This document shows positions 10,460-19,892 of a DNA stretch of 64,000 nucleotides, in pieces. The notes below the pieces were generated by a model. It was given only the letters and a program-made list of their open reading frames with translations, had not been told where the DNA came from and made no database searches. The stretch is from Deinococcus sp. KSM4-11 (GTDB lineage: Bacteria; Deinococcota; Deinococci; Deinococcales; Deinococcaceae). The stretch is taken from NCBI RefSeq assembly GCF_004801415.1, contig NZ_SSNX01000001.1, positions 1,302,001 to 1,366,000 on the forward strand, in the 5' to 3' direction. Both the position numbers and the translations under genes were made by a program. The number at the start of each line of letters is the position of its first letter. Position 1 is the first letter of the stretch.

Positions 10460-12553
10460 TTACGCCGGAACGCGGTGCAGGGCGGGTTCGCGCGTCAGGA
10501 TGGACATGGCCAGCACCGGGGCGTACATGTCCGTCTGGGTGATCAGGTCACCGACATTGCTGAAGGTTCGCAGCACCTGTCCGCCCTGCCGCACAGCGAA
10601 GATCTGGCCTTCGGGCGCCACCTCGATCAGCCACGGTGCGTCGGCGGGTTCACCCACCAGCGTTTCCAGGGCGAAGGTCGCGCCGGGGGTGCCGTCGGCC
10701 TCGATCTTGCGGAGTTTGCGCGCCACGCCATCCACGATGTACACCGCGCCGAACTGGTCGATGCCCAGGCCGTCGAGCTGGCGCAACGCCTCGCTGGTGC
10801 GGTCGAGGCGGAAGGCGTAGCGGCTGACATAGTCGCCCTGGGCGCTGAAGCGCTGCACCTCGTTGTTCCCGATGTCCAGCACGTACACGTTGCCGTCCGG
10901 CGAGGCGACGATGGACCGGGGTCGCTCGAAGCGGCCCATGCCCTGACCGCGCCCGCCGAAGCGCCGCACGAAGCGCCCGAGCTGGTCGTACACGACCACG
11001 TGGTGCGCCTCGGCATCAAGCACGTACACCTGATTCTGCGTGACGGCCAGGTCTACCGGTTGCAGCAGTTCCCCGTCCGTAAGGCCGTACGCGCCGAAGC
11101 TGAGGAGCTCGCGGCCCTCGGGGTTCAGTTTGCGAACCATGCCGCCCGCCTTTCCCTGTCGGTATTCGGCCATGGTGATGTAGACGTTCCCGTCGTCATC
11201 GCCCGCCACGGCGTTGGGAGCCGTGGGCAGGCTCCCGCCGCCACTGCCCTGATCCTTGAGACTCTGGCGAAGTTTGCCGCGCACGTCCAGCAGGCGCAGG
11301 GTGCCGCGCTTCTCGCCCACCGAGAGGGCCAGCGCGACCGGATCGCTGAAGACCTCGTCGGTCATGACGCCAGCGTCGATGCGGGCGATCACGTCGTCCA
11401 GGGTGGGGCGCTGGGCAGGATCTTTCTCGATCATGTGCAGGATCAGGTCGTTGAGCTTGCCCGGCACCTCCAGCCGCACCTGCTTGGGCGGTTTGGGCGA
11501 CTCGAACACCTGCTGGTGCACGACGGCCTCGTAGGAACCCCGGAAGGCGGTCTGGCCGGTCACCATCTCGTAGGCGAGCAGGCCCAGCGAGTACATGTCG
11601 CTGCGGGCGTCCACGCGGTTGCCCTTGGCCTGTTCCGGCGCCATGTAGATCGGCGTGCCCACGCGGGCCCCGGTCATGGTCAGGCGGGTGAGCACCTTGC
11701 CGACCGCGATGCCGAAGTCCATGAGCTTCACGCCGCCCTCGCGCAACTGACCATCGACGAACGCGTTCTTGAGCACCATGACGTTGGCGGGCTTGATGTC
11801 GCGGTGCACGACGTTCTGCATGTGGATGTGCCGCAGCGCGTCGGCCAGTGCCCGGATGACCTGTACGCTCTCGCTGAAGGTCAGGGTACGCTTTTCCAGT
11901 TCGCCTTCCAGGCTGTCGCCGTCGAGGAATTCCATGGCGATGTAGTGCTCGGGCGTCTGCATACGGTAGTCGTACACGCGCACGATGTTCGGGTGGCTGA
12001 AGCGCTTGAGCACCTCGGCCTCACGGTAGAAGCGCTTCACGAACTTGGCGTCGGCCAGGTACTTCTCCTGCGGCACCTTGAGGGCCACGATGCGGCCGTC
12101 CTGGCGGCGCTTGGCACGGTACACGCTGCCCATCCCGCCGATCCCGATACGGTCGAGCACCTCGTATTCCTGGAAGCGCAGTTCGGACATCGTCTGGTTG
12201 ACGCTCGTCCGGCGGGACGGGGGCACAGGAGTGGCCGTCCTCTGCACGCGGACGGGCCTGGGGGCGGGCCTCGAACGGCGCACCGGCTGGGACTCGGAGG
12301 CGCGGCCCAGCAGGAAGGGCGCGCTGGCCACGATGACCGCCGCGACCGCCAGGAACCCCTGGAGGCGTTGCAGGCCAGCCAACGTGAACTGTCCCTTGCC
12401 GCCACCGACGGGCAGGTGGACGGACATGGCGGCCAGCAGGATCAGCAGGGCCAGCGTGGCCACCGTGGCCACCACCGTCAGGATGCGCTCCGAGGCGCGG
12501 ATCGACAGCAGCAGGCCCACGATGAACAGCGCCGACAGCAGCAGCGGAGTCAT
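10460..12553 (-). CDS. membrane Ser/Thr protein kinase with C-terminal NHL-type beta-propeller
   Basis: 697 residues from ATG 12553, chosen for the GGAG six nt upstream. Three hydrophobic helices lie at about 4-18, 26-43 and 68-83, followed by a Pro/Arg-rich linker. The kinase domain runs about 128-400: Gly loop GIGGMG 137-142, Lys159 in VALKV, HRDIKPAN 250-257, DFG 279-281, then GTPIYMAPEQ. From about 450 there are NHL-like repeats (GNVYVLDIGNNEVQRFSAQGDYV). Mycobacterial PknD also joins a kinase to an NHL propeller, but with a membrane helix between them. Here none is seen, so the propeller should be on the kinase side, in the cytosol. It heads the operon with glutaredoxin and ftsY. Confidence 0.93.
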   Translation of the reverse strand: MTPLLLSALFIVGLLLSIRASERILTVVATVATLALLILLAAMSVHLPVGGGKGQFTLAGLQRLQGFLAVAAVIVASAPFLLGRASESQPVRRSRPAPRPVRVQRTATPVPPSRRTSVNQTMSELRFQEYEVLDRIGIGGMGSVYRAKRRQDGRIVALKVPQEKYLADAKFVKRFYREAEVLKRFSHPNIVRVYDYRMQTPEHYIAMEFLDGDSLEGELEKRTLTFSESVQVIRALADALRHIHMQNVVHRDIKPANVMVLKNAFVDGQLREGGVKLMDFGIAVGKVLTRLTMTGARVGTPIYMAPEQAKGNRVDARSDMYSLGLLAYEMVTGQTAFRGSYEAVVHQQVFESPKPPKQVRLEVPGKLNDLILHMIEKDPAQRPTLDDVIARIDAGVMTDEVFSDPVALALSVGEKRGTLRLLDVRGKLRQSLKDQGSGGGSLPTAPNAVAGDDDGNVYITMAEYRQGKAGGMVRKLNPEGRELLSFGAYGLTDGELLQPVDLAVTQNQVYVLDAEAHHVVVYDQLGRFVRRFGGRGQGMGRFERPRSIVASPDGNVYVLDIGNNEVQRFSAQGDYVSRYAFRLDRTSEALRQLDGLGIDQFGAVYIVDGVARKLRKIEADGTPGATFALETLVGEPADAPWLIEVAPEGQIFAVRQGGQVLRTFSNVGDLITQTDMYAPVLAMSILTREPALHRVPA

Positions 12554-12608
12554 GCTCGGCTCCGTGCAGGTCGGGGGTACGTGCTGACGGGCGTGCTCAT
12601 TGCCCCAA

Positions 12609-12614
12609 GTTATA
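12609..12614 (-). promoter_or_regulatory. -10 box TATAAC upstream of the membrane kinase gene
   Basis: TATAAC on the minus strand, 55 nt before ATG 12553, with TTTGCC about 15 nt upstream as a poor -35. Confidence 0.35.
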
Positions 12615-12693
12615 CCCGAGTGCCCTTGCGGCAAACTTACAAGCAGCCTCCGTCTCCCCCATCAGGCCGCTGGCTCAGGGCCCGGCCAGCAGG

Positions 12694-12699
12694 CATACT
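12694..12699 (+). promoter_or_regulatory. -10 box CATACT for the 601-residue orphan
   Basis: CATACT lies about 90 nt before GTG 12788; the leader carries the GGAGGG site used by that gene. Confidence 0.35.
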
Positions 12700-12787
12700 G
12701 AACCCGACATGCGACGCCGCATCGCCCCCGTCCGTCCTGCCGGGCCCCGGTTCCGGCACGGCCCCGCTGTTGTGCTGGAGGGCCACT

Positions 12788-14593
12788 GTGACCCTGTGGC
12801 CTGAACTGGTCGACCTGTACGAATACAAGGTCGCGGATTTCGTCGACGGACGGGTGCCTCGGGGGGGCAAGAGGTCCTTGCTGAACCTCCGCAGCGACCT
12901 GCTGTCCGCCGATCTCGAACCCACCCTGCAACGGCGGCTGATTGAGGCGGACCGGCGCTTCCGGGCATTCACGAAAACCGGTCAGGCGCCACAGACCGGT
13001 TCGACCTTCGTGCAGCGCAGTATTCCCACGGCGGCCTGGCAGGCCCCGGTCACCGCCCGGCCGGACGAGGCCCTGGCGTGGGAGGAGTTGCAGCGCCTGT
13101 CGTGGCATGACCGCCTGCTCTCGGAATTGCAGGGGCTGGTGGCCCAATGGTCACGGGAGTTGAACCTGCTGAGCCTGCGGGTGCTGTATACGGCCTCCGA
13201 GAACGCCGAGCGCCTGCTGCACCCCGGTCAGGAGCGGCTGGCGGTGCCGACCTCGAACGATCCGCTGGTCAGCCTGCTCGACCGTTCGGTACAGGAGGAA
13301 CTGATCCACGCGGTCGCGGGTCTGCTGAGCAGCAAGGACGGCGAGATCCGGTTGCGCGCCGCCCTCTCCGAACTGCATGAGGCCCCGTTTCCACGTCACC
13401 CTGATGAGGACGTGTTGGCCTCGCGGATCGAGGCGGTGTACCGCGAGTTGCGCACCGTGGAGGAGCGCGACCAGCTGGTGCGTGCGCTCCAGGAGCAATA
13501 TCCGCTGCCGCGTGATCCCCGGGAGCGTCCGGCGATCCGGGAGAGCGTCCGGCTGGTAACGCAGAAGCTGGAGCCGCTGCTGGCCGGGGGGCCACAGGCG
13601 TCCATGGGCACCGTGCCGCACCACAGCGTGCTGTACGCACCGCAGGCGGAGCTGGCCTTGGGTGTTCCGGACGACGCCGCCGATGAGCTGGTGGTGTTTC
13701 TGCCCGGCGGGCAGGCGATGCGCTGGCGGAACGTGGACTGGCGCTGGCAACGCATCGGTCAGCACTGGCAGCTGGTGGCCGGAAGCCAGGTAGCCCTGCT
13801 CAAGCCGACGGAATCGCCCGCCGGGCGGCGGCTCCGGCTGGACACGCCGTCCGGCATCTTCAAGCTCTTCATCAGCGGGTCGTTCGCCCTGATCCGCGCC
13901 GAGGTCTCTCCGCAGGAGGAGCTGGGGCGCCGGTCGTCGGTGGGGCGCGCCGTGGCCTTGCTGCTCGATCCCTCCGGCGATTACGCGTACCTGCGGCTCG
14001 CGCGGGCCACGGCCCAGCTGCTGCGCGACGGCCGGATCGATCCGCAGGCGCTGGGCCCCCGCAGTGCCGAGCGCTACAAGGTCGCGTCGCAGGAGGCGCT
14101 GCTGACCTTCGCCCGTAAGGGCGTGACCACCCTGCTGACCCGGATGGAGGCCATGGCCCCCAGTGAGGTTGCGCAGCATGTCCACGAAGCGGCGCGCAGT
14201 ATCGAGATGGGCGCAGACCGCGCCGCGCACCTGACCGAGATGCTCCATGTGGCGATCCACCAGCCGGAGCTGCTGCCCCCGCCGATCACGACCACCCAGC
14301 TGGACTTGCCCCTGAATGGTCAGTTGCTGAGCCTGCACCTGACGGACGACCCGCTGACCCTGCTGGTGGGTGGACGGGCCCTGACCCTGCGCGCGGATTT
14401 TCAGGGTCGGCTGGCGGCGGTCCTGCCGGGGTTCGCGGCCCAGTACCTGCAGGATCTGCTGGTGCTGAGGCTGCAGGATCTGAGTGTGGTGCTCGCCCGG
14501 CATGGCCGTTGGCTGGCGGTGGCAGCCGAACTGGACACCCAGGACACTCGGGACGCGGGCGGTTCTCCGACGCTGATGACCGACGGCTCGTAA
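12788..14593 (+). CDS. hypothetical protein, 601 aa, no recognised domain
   Basis: The start GTG 12788 has GGAGGG five nt upstream; the open frame runs much farther left, but that part is the antisense shadow of the kinase. The product is soluble, with no signal peptide or membrane helix. Residues 1-60 and 95-260 look helical and charged (ELLERRL- and EERDQLVRALQEQ-like stretches). The middle contains beta-rich segments such as LVVFLPGGQAMRWRNVDW near 300, and the end has VGGRALTLRADFQGRLAAVLPGF. I recognise no family. It is divergent from the membrane kinase operon and a second kinase lies just downstream, so it could belong to a phosphorylation pathway; that is inference from position only. 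Confidence 0.8.
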   Translation: MTLWPELVDLYEYKVADFVDGRVPRGGKRSLLNLRSDLLSADLEPTLQRRLIEADRRFRAFTKTGQAPQTGSTFVQRSIPTAAWQAPVTARPDEALAWEELQRLSWHDRLLSELQGLVAQWSRELNLLSLRVLYTASENAERLLHPGQERLAVPTSNDPLVSLLDRSVQEELIHAVAGLLSSKDGEIRLRAALSELHEAPFPRHPDEDVLASRIEAVYRELRTVEERDQLVRALQEQYPLPRDPRERPAIRESVRLVTQKLEPLLAGGPQASMGTVPHHSVLYAPQAELALGVPDDAADELVVFLPGGQAMRWRNVDWRWQRIGQHWQLVAGSQVALLKPTESPAGRRLRLDTPSGIFKLFISGSFALIRAEVSPQEELGRRSSVGRAVALLLDPSGDYAYLRLARATAQLLRDGRIDPQALGPRSAERYKVASQEALLTFARKGVTTLLTRMEAMAPSEVAQHVHEAARSIEMGADRAAHLTEMLHVAIHQPELLPPPITTTQLDLPLNGQLLSLHLTDDPLTLLVGGRALTLRADFQGRLAAVLPGFAAQYLQDLLVLRLQDLSVVLARHGRWLAVAAELDTQDTRDAGGSPTLMTDGS

Positions 14594-14682
14594 CCCACAC
14601 CGATCCAAGCCAAACTGACGAGACCGTGATGGGGGCTGCACGTTCCTCATGCGTGGCTCATGAGCGCCTGCGGCCAGCCCGA

Positions 14683-14688
14683 TAGGGT
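14683..14688 (+). promoter_or_regulatory. -10 box TAGGGT (secreted protein gene)
   Basis: TAGGGT lies 10 nt before ATG 14699, with no ribosome site; probably near-leaderless. Confidence 0.35.
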
Positions 14689-14698
14689 TGACAGCGAC

Positions 14699-15235
14699 AT
14701 GATCCGTTCCCTCCTGACCTCCGCGCTGGTGAGCGCTGCCCTGCTGGGAACAGCAGCGGGAGCCACCCCGGTGAAACTCGCGAACCTGCCCCTTTCCGTG
14801 GAACCGAACGCCCGTCTGCTGACCCTCAGCACCGAGGGAATCCGCACGGCCTTCCCGGCGGCGGCCGGTCGACCGGACGCGGTGTTCATGACCGAGGATC
14901 GCAAGGTCAGCGTGGCCTTCGAGTGGCGCACCAGCAAACTCGCGGTGAATGAGATCGAGAAACTAGTGGCTCAGTTTCCGGCGGTGATCCGGTCACAGGT
15001 GCCGAACGTGAAGACCCTCAAGGCCACGCTGGTGCAGGTCGGCGGTACCCCCTGGGCCCAGTTCGTGTTCACCACCTCGCCCAGTGCCGCGCAGGGCGAC
15101 GATCTCCGGCGCGAATTGCTGGTCACCAGCCTGGGTGGCCGGATGCTGGTGCTCACGATCGCGGGAAATCTCAAGGACTACTCCAGGAATGAGGCGGTCG
15201 TCCGCACCCTCACCAATTCGGTTCACCTGAACTGA
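14699..15235 (+). CDS. secreted hypothetical protein (178 aa)
   Basis: A clear Sec signal peptide occupies residues 1-22 (MIRSLLTSALVSAALLGTAAGA), followed by a mature domain of about 156 residues. ATG 14699 is used because the upstream in-frame start would put extra polar residues before the signal. The pattern VKLANLPLSVEPNARLLTLSTEGI ... VAFEWRTSKLA ... GTPWAQFVFTT ... LVTSLGGRMLVLTIAGN resembles the PsbP/DUF1795-like fold of small secreted proteins; that assignment is tentative. It probably works in the periplasm-like space. Confidence 0.75.
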   Translation: MIRSLLTSALVSAALLGTAAGATPVKLANLPLSVEPNARLLTLSTEGIRTAFPAAAGRPDAVFMTEDRKVSVAFEWRTSKLAVNEIEKLVAQFPAVIRSQVPNVKTLKATLVQVGGTPWAQFVFTTSPSAAQGDDLRRELLVTSLGGRMLVLTIAGNLKDYSRNEAVVRTLTNSVHLN

Positions 15236-15358
15236 TGTCGGCCGGTGCGACGTGGCTGGGGCCCTGTGCTGACCGGCCACGGGCCACCATCACAATCTTC
15301 TCCTGGCTCGATCATGATGCCAGCGGCCCTTCCGTGAGAGAATCAAAGCAGTGAGACC

Positions 15359-16186
15359 GTGCAGGAATTAAGAGACATCCCGGCGCTGGGCGCCCTGGAG
15401 CCGCTCAGCGAGCACGCGGGCGTTCTCTGTGCCGCGGCCGTATGGCGGGATCAAACCGTGTTCGTCAAGACGCTGACCATCGACTATCCGGATGCCGCGC
15501 AGCGGTTCCAGCATGAGGGGCGCGTGGCTGCCTCGCTGAACCACCCGTTGATCGTGTCGCCGCTGGTCTTCACGGATCGGCAGTTGGTCTTTCCGTTCGT
15601 GCCGGGCGGCACCCTTCGTGACCGGCTGGAGCGCGGCGCCCTGCCGCCCGAACAGGCGACCGAGGTCGTGCTGGGGATCCTGCATGCGGTCGCGTACCTG
15701 CACGAGCGGGGCGTCACCCACCAGGACGTGAAACCGGAGAACATCTTGTTGCAGGGTGGAGAGCCGGGGTTCTGGAACGTCCGGCTGATCGATTTCGGCA
15801 TGAGCCACTCGCGGGCGCTGCCCCTGGATATCCACAGCGGCACGCGCATGGGCACGCCGCACTTCATGGCACCCGAACAGTTCCGTGGCGTGCGCGGCGA
15901 TCCGCGCAGCGACCTGTACTCGGTGGGCGTTCTCCTGTTCGACTGCTTGGCGGGTCACCCGCCCTTCGAGGATGCCCTGGGCTGGCTGGCCGGTCTGCAC
16001 GACCGTCTGGCCCCGCTGCCGGGGCCGGCGGAACTGCACCCGATCCTGCACCGCACCCTGCTCCGCAACCCGACCGAGCGGCCGGACAGCGCCGTGGCCC
16101 TGCGTGACGAACTGTGTGAGGCCCGGCGTGTTCTGGGGTATCCACCGGTCGGGCCGTCGGGCCCCCACCTGCCCCCGTGCCCCTGA
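15359..16186 (+). CDS. serine/threonine protein kinase, compact cytosolic form
   Basis: 275 residues, essentially only a kinase domain. Lys38 in VFVKTL, the catalytic loop HQDVKPEN (Arg of HRD replaced by Gln), DFG in LIDFGMSHS, GTPHFMAPEQFRG and SDLYSVGVLLFDCLAG are visible. The N-terminal glycine-rich loop is not recognisable (LSEHAGVLCAAAVW). HQD kinases lack the Arg that reads activation-loop phosphorylation, so activity may not depend on it. There is no membrane helix. GTG start; the 3' end overlaps holA by 10 bp, coupling the kinase to a replisome subunit gene. Confidence 0.9.
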   Translation: MQELRDIPALGALEPLSEHAGVLCAAAVWRDQTVFVKTLTIDYPDAAQRFQHEGRVAASLNHPLIVSPLVFTDRQLVFPFVPGGTLRDRLERGALPPEQATEVVLGILHAVAYLHERGVTHQDVKPENILLQGGEPGFWNVRLIDFGMSHSRALPLDIHSGTRMGTPHFMAPEQFRGVRGDPRSDLYSVGVLLFDCLAGHPPFEDALGWLAGLHDRLAPLPGPAELHPILHRTLLRNPTERPDSAVALRDELCEARRVLGYPPVGPSGPHLPPCP

Positions 16187-17079
16187 TCGCCTTTACCGGG
16201 CCGCGCTTTCTGGCCGAGGAGACCCTGCGCACCACCCTGTCCGGGCGCGGCCTGAGTGTGCGCGATCTGCCATGGCTGGCCGGCGAGGAGGTCACAGCGC
16301 CGGCGCTGGCCCCGCACCTGTCGCCGGGGCTGTTCGGTGATGGCGGCGTGATCGTGGATCTGCTGGGAGCCAAACCCGACAAGGCGCTCATGGAACTGCT
16401 GGCCGGCGCTCCTGTGACGGTGGCGGTGCTGGATGAGTCGCCCGCGGCCACCCGCCTCAAGGTGTACGAGGCGCGCGGCGAGGTGATCGCCACGCCTGGC
16501 CCTGCACGGCCCGGCGACGTGACCGGCTGGGTGGTGACCCGCGCGAAGGCCATGAAGGTGCCGCTGGGCAAGGATGCCGCCGCCTATCTGGCCGAGGTGT
16601 TCGGCCTCGATCTGGCCGGCATTACCGGAGAGCTGACGAAACTGGAACTGCTGGACGGCCCCTTCGACCGTGGGCGCGTGTTGGCCGTGGTGGGCCGCGA
16701 GCCACCCGGTGACAGTTTCGCGATGCTGGGCGCGGCCACGGCAGGCCGTCCCGGTGAGGCCGTGATGCAGCTCCGCCGCCTGATGGCGTCCGGCGAGGAT
16801 CCGTTCCGGCTGCTGGGCGCCGTGGTGTGGCAGTACTCGCTGGTGGCGCGCTGCGTGGCCCTGATGGCGCTGGACGGCCGCGTGAATGAGAATACGGCGG
16901 CGCAGCGCCTGGGCGTGAAGCCCTTTCCGGCCAAGAAGGCGCTGGAGGTGGCGCGGCGGTTGAACGAGGCCAAGATCCGTGCCCACCTGGGCCGGATTCT
17001 CGATGCCGACCTGGCCATGAAACGCGGGCTGGATCCGGCCGTGACGCTGGAACGGCTAATCGTGCAGCTCAGTCTGTAA
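16177..17079 (+). CDS. holA: DNA polymerase III subunit delta
   Basis: 300 residues, the length of short HolA proteins. The N-terminal GPRFLAEETLRTTL, the VAVLDESPAATRLKVYEA strand-helix, GLDLAGITGELTKLELL near 148-164 and the collar-domain DPFRLLGAVVWQYSLVARCVALM are typical of delta. It is the clamp-loader wrench that opens the sliding clamp. It starts at GTG 16177 inside the end of the kinase gene. The next gene begins 97 bp downstream behind its own promoter. Confidence 0.9.
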   Translation: MPLIAFTGPRFLAEETLRTTLSGRGLSVRDLPWLAGEEVTAPALAPHLSPGLFGDGGVIVDLLGAKPDKALMELLAGAPVTVAVLDESPAATRLKVYEARGEVIATPGPARPGDVTGWVVTRAKAMKVPLGKDAAAYLAEVFGLDLAGITGELTKLELLDGPFDRGRVLAVVGREPPGDSFAMLGAATAGRPGEAVMQLRRLMASGEDPFRLLGAVVWQYSLVARCVALMALDGRVNENTAAQRLGVKPFPAKKALEVARRLNEAKIRAHLGRILDADLAMKRGLDPAVTLERLIVQLSL

Positions 17080-17113
17080 GACGGGACGGGTCGCGTGTCC
17101 ACGGCCGCCGGGC

Positions 17114-17128
17114 TTATACTCAGTCCAA
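17114..17128. promoter_or_regulatory. FadR-type operator overlapping the -10 of the acyl-CoA dehydrogenase gene
   Basis: TTATACTCAGTCCAA is a 15-bp pseudopalindrome whose left half contains the -10 box TATACT (17115-17120). It fits the consensus TTRNACYNRGTNYAA that I recall for the Thermus thermophilus TetR-family repressor FadR, which binds over -10 boxes of fatty-acid degradation genes. A near-identical site lies at 35657 before the acyl-CoA ligase. Confidence 0.6.
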
Positions 17129-17176
17129 AACAGTGCGTCCGGGTTCCCCGCCCCATGACCTCAAGGAGTGTGCCCC

Positions 17177-18313
<1,137 letters not shown>

Positions 18314-18317
18314 GCGC

Positions 18318-19112
18318 TCAGGGCGAGGGTCGTCCGGCCGCCTCGATGCGCCGCCGGACGGCCCTCGCCGTTGGGGGTGACCACGCCGGGTGAGGCCCCC
18401 ACCAGGACTCGGCCAGATTGAGCAGCCAGGCCGCGCCGGCCGGCAGGGGCAGCGACAGGGCCGCCTCCAGTGAGGCGGCGTGCTCCGGATGCGTCCGCTC
18501 GACCCGCCGCCACACGTTGTAGGCGTCCACGGCGGCCGCGTCTGCCGGTGGCACCAGGGCCCGCAACAGTTGCAGGTGATCCTGCACGGCGTACACCCGG
18601 ATCATCTGGTGGGCGGCGAGCCGTTCCCCGCGCGCGTGGCGGCCCACGCCCACGAGCAGGTGCAGCATCAGGTCGGACAGCAGGCCCGGCACGGCCTCCG
18701 CCGGTTCCAGCTTCGGGAGGGGCAGAGTCGCCGCCAGCCGCTCCGGCAGATCCCCCAGCCGGTCGAGGACGATCCGGGCATGGTCGTTGCGGCTCAGGCC
18801 AAGCTCGTTCGGCGTGAACACCGCGTATTCCAGCAGGTGCCCATCGGCGTAGATCACGCGGGCCCCGTGCGCCGTGTCGCGGTGATGGTGCACGATGGCT
18901 GCTTCCCGCTCGGGCAACCAGTCGAGGCCTTCGCGGTACGGCTCGGCCCCGTCCGGCGGGACGATCAGGAAGAAATCGTGGTCACTGTGCCCGTCCGGCG
19001 CGTGGTGCGTCCTGGCCGTGCTGCCCAGCAGGATCAGGCCCAGGACGTCCGGCCGGGCCTCTACACAGACCTGCAATGCCTGCGTGAAGGCCGCGTGGTC
19101 GTCCGCGACCAT
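18318..19112 (-). CDS. nucleotidyltransferase domain protein
   Basis: 264 residues. LILLGSTARTHH followed by SDHDFFLIVPP gives the GS...DxD pattern of the polymerase-beta-type nucleotidyltransferase fold. A helical C-terminal half (MIRVYAVQDHLQLLRALVPP) resembles aminoglycoside adenylyltransferase-like proteins. Substrate is unknown; it is more likely a housekeeping or toxin-antidote type transferase than a resistance gene. It starts 3 bp after the FAH gene stop on the same strand, so they are probably co-transcribed. Confidence 0.75.
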   Translation of the reverse strand: MVADDHAAFTQALQVCVEARPDVLGLILLGSTARTHHAPDGHSDHDFFLIVPPDGAEPYREGLDWLPEREAAIVHHHRDTAHGARVIYADGHLLEYAVFTPNELGLSRNDHARIVLDRLGDLPERLAATLPLPKLEPAEAVPGLLSDLMLHLLVGVGRHARGERLAAHQMIRVYAVQDHLQLLRALVPPADAAAVDAYNVWRRVERTHPEHAASLEAALSLPLPAGAAWLLNLAESWWGPHPAWSPPTARAVRRRIEAAGRPSP

Positions 19113-19115
19113 GGC

Positions 19116-19868
19116 TCAGCCGATGGGCGTGCTCAGGACGCCGACCCCCTCGACCTCCACCTCGACCGTATCCCCGCTCACGAGCGGGCCGACGCCCTCC
19201 GGCGTGCCCGTGAGGACGACGTCGCCGGGTTCCAGGGTCACGAAGCGCGTGAGGTAGGTCAGGATGGTGGGCACGTCGAAGATCATGTGGCTCGTGCGGC
19301 CGTCCTGCTTGACCACGCCGTTCACGCGCGTGGTGACGCGCACGTCGGCCGGGTCGAACTCGGTCTCCAGCCACGGGCCGAGCGGGCAGAAGCGGTCGGC
19401 GGCCTTCGCGCGGAACCACTGCAGGTCGGTCTTCTGCAGGTCGCGGGCGGTCAGGTCCAGGCCGCAGGTGTAGCCGGCCACGTGCGCCAGAGCGTTCTCC
19501 GGGGTCAGGTTCCGGGCACGGGTGCCGATCACCAGGGCCAGTTCACCCTCGAAATGGAAGTTCTGCGTCCAGGACGGACGCTGCACGGTGCCGCCCGGTT
19601 CAGCCAGCGCGTTCGGCCCCTTGAGGAAGATGCCGGGCTCGGTGGGCAGGTCGCCCGTGTCGTTGCCCAGTTCGCGGATGTGATCGAGGTAATTGCGCCC
19701 CACACACACGATCTTGGTCGGCTCCGCCGGGGCGAGCAGCGCAGATTGCTCGAAAGGAACCGTCTCGCCCGTGCGCTCCCCGGTGAGGCCGGTGGTGAGG
19801 TGGACGGTCTGGTCGTCGAGCTGGCCCCACTGGGGCTGACCCGCGTGCTGAATCCGAACGGTACGCAT
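19116..19868 (-). CDS. fumarylacetoacetate hydrolase (FAH) family protein
   Basis: 250 residues. [15 protein letters not shown], the metal-binding [12 protein letters not shown] and [11 protein letters not shown] (EGEL), [14 protein letters not shown] and [14 protein letters not shown] are diagnostic. The family covers fumarylpyruvate, acylpyruvate and homoprotocatechuate-pathway hydrolases and oxaloacetate decarboxylases; the exact reaction cannot be read off. Probably leaderless (TATCTT seven nt upstream of ATG 19868). It is followed directly by the nucleotidyltransferase gene. Confidence 0.92.
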   Translation of the reverse strand: MRTVRIQHAGQPQWGQLDDQTVHLTTGLTGERTGETVPFEQSALLAPAEPTKIVCVGRNYLDHIRELGNDTGDLPTEPGIFLKGPNALAEPGGTVQRPSWTQNFHFEGELALVIGTRARNLTPENALAHVAGYTCGLDLTARDLQKTDLQWFRAKAADRFCPLGPWLETEFDPADVRVTTRVNGVVKQDGRTSHMIFDVPTILTYLTRFVTLEPGDVVLTGTPEGVGPLVSGDTVEVEVEGVGVLSTPIG

Positions 19869-19875
19869 ACCCGGA

Positions 19876-19881
19876 AAGATA
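19876..19881 (-). promoter_or_regulatory. leaderless -10 box TATCTT (FAH gene)
   Basis: TATCTT on the minus strand, 7 nt before ATG 19868. Confidence 0.5.
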
Positions 19882-19892
19882 CCGCGCTGAAC

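Noticed and set aside
10199..12787. A very long open frame on the plus strand running into the 601-residue gene
   Set aside because: Its first 860 or so codons are the antisense of the kinase, glutaredoxin and ftsY-side region; His- and Val-rich composition and no start site. Only the part from GTG 12788 is kept.
15240..15278. GGCCGGT / ACCGGCC pair after the secreted protein gene as a terminator
   Set aside because: Only 7 bp with a 25-nt loop; too weak to call.
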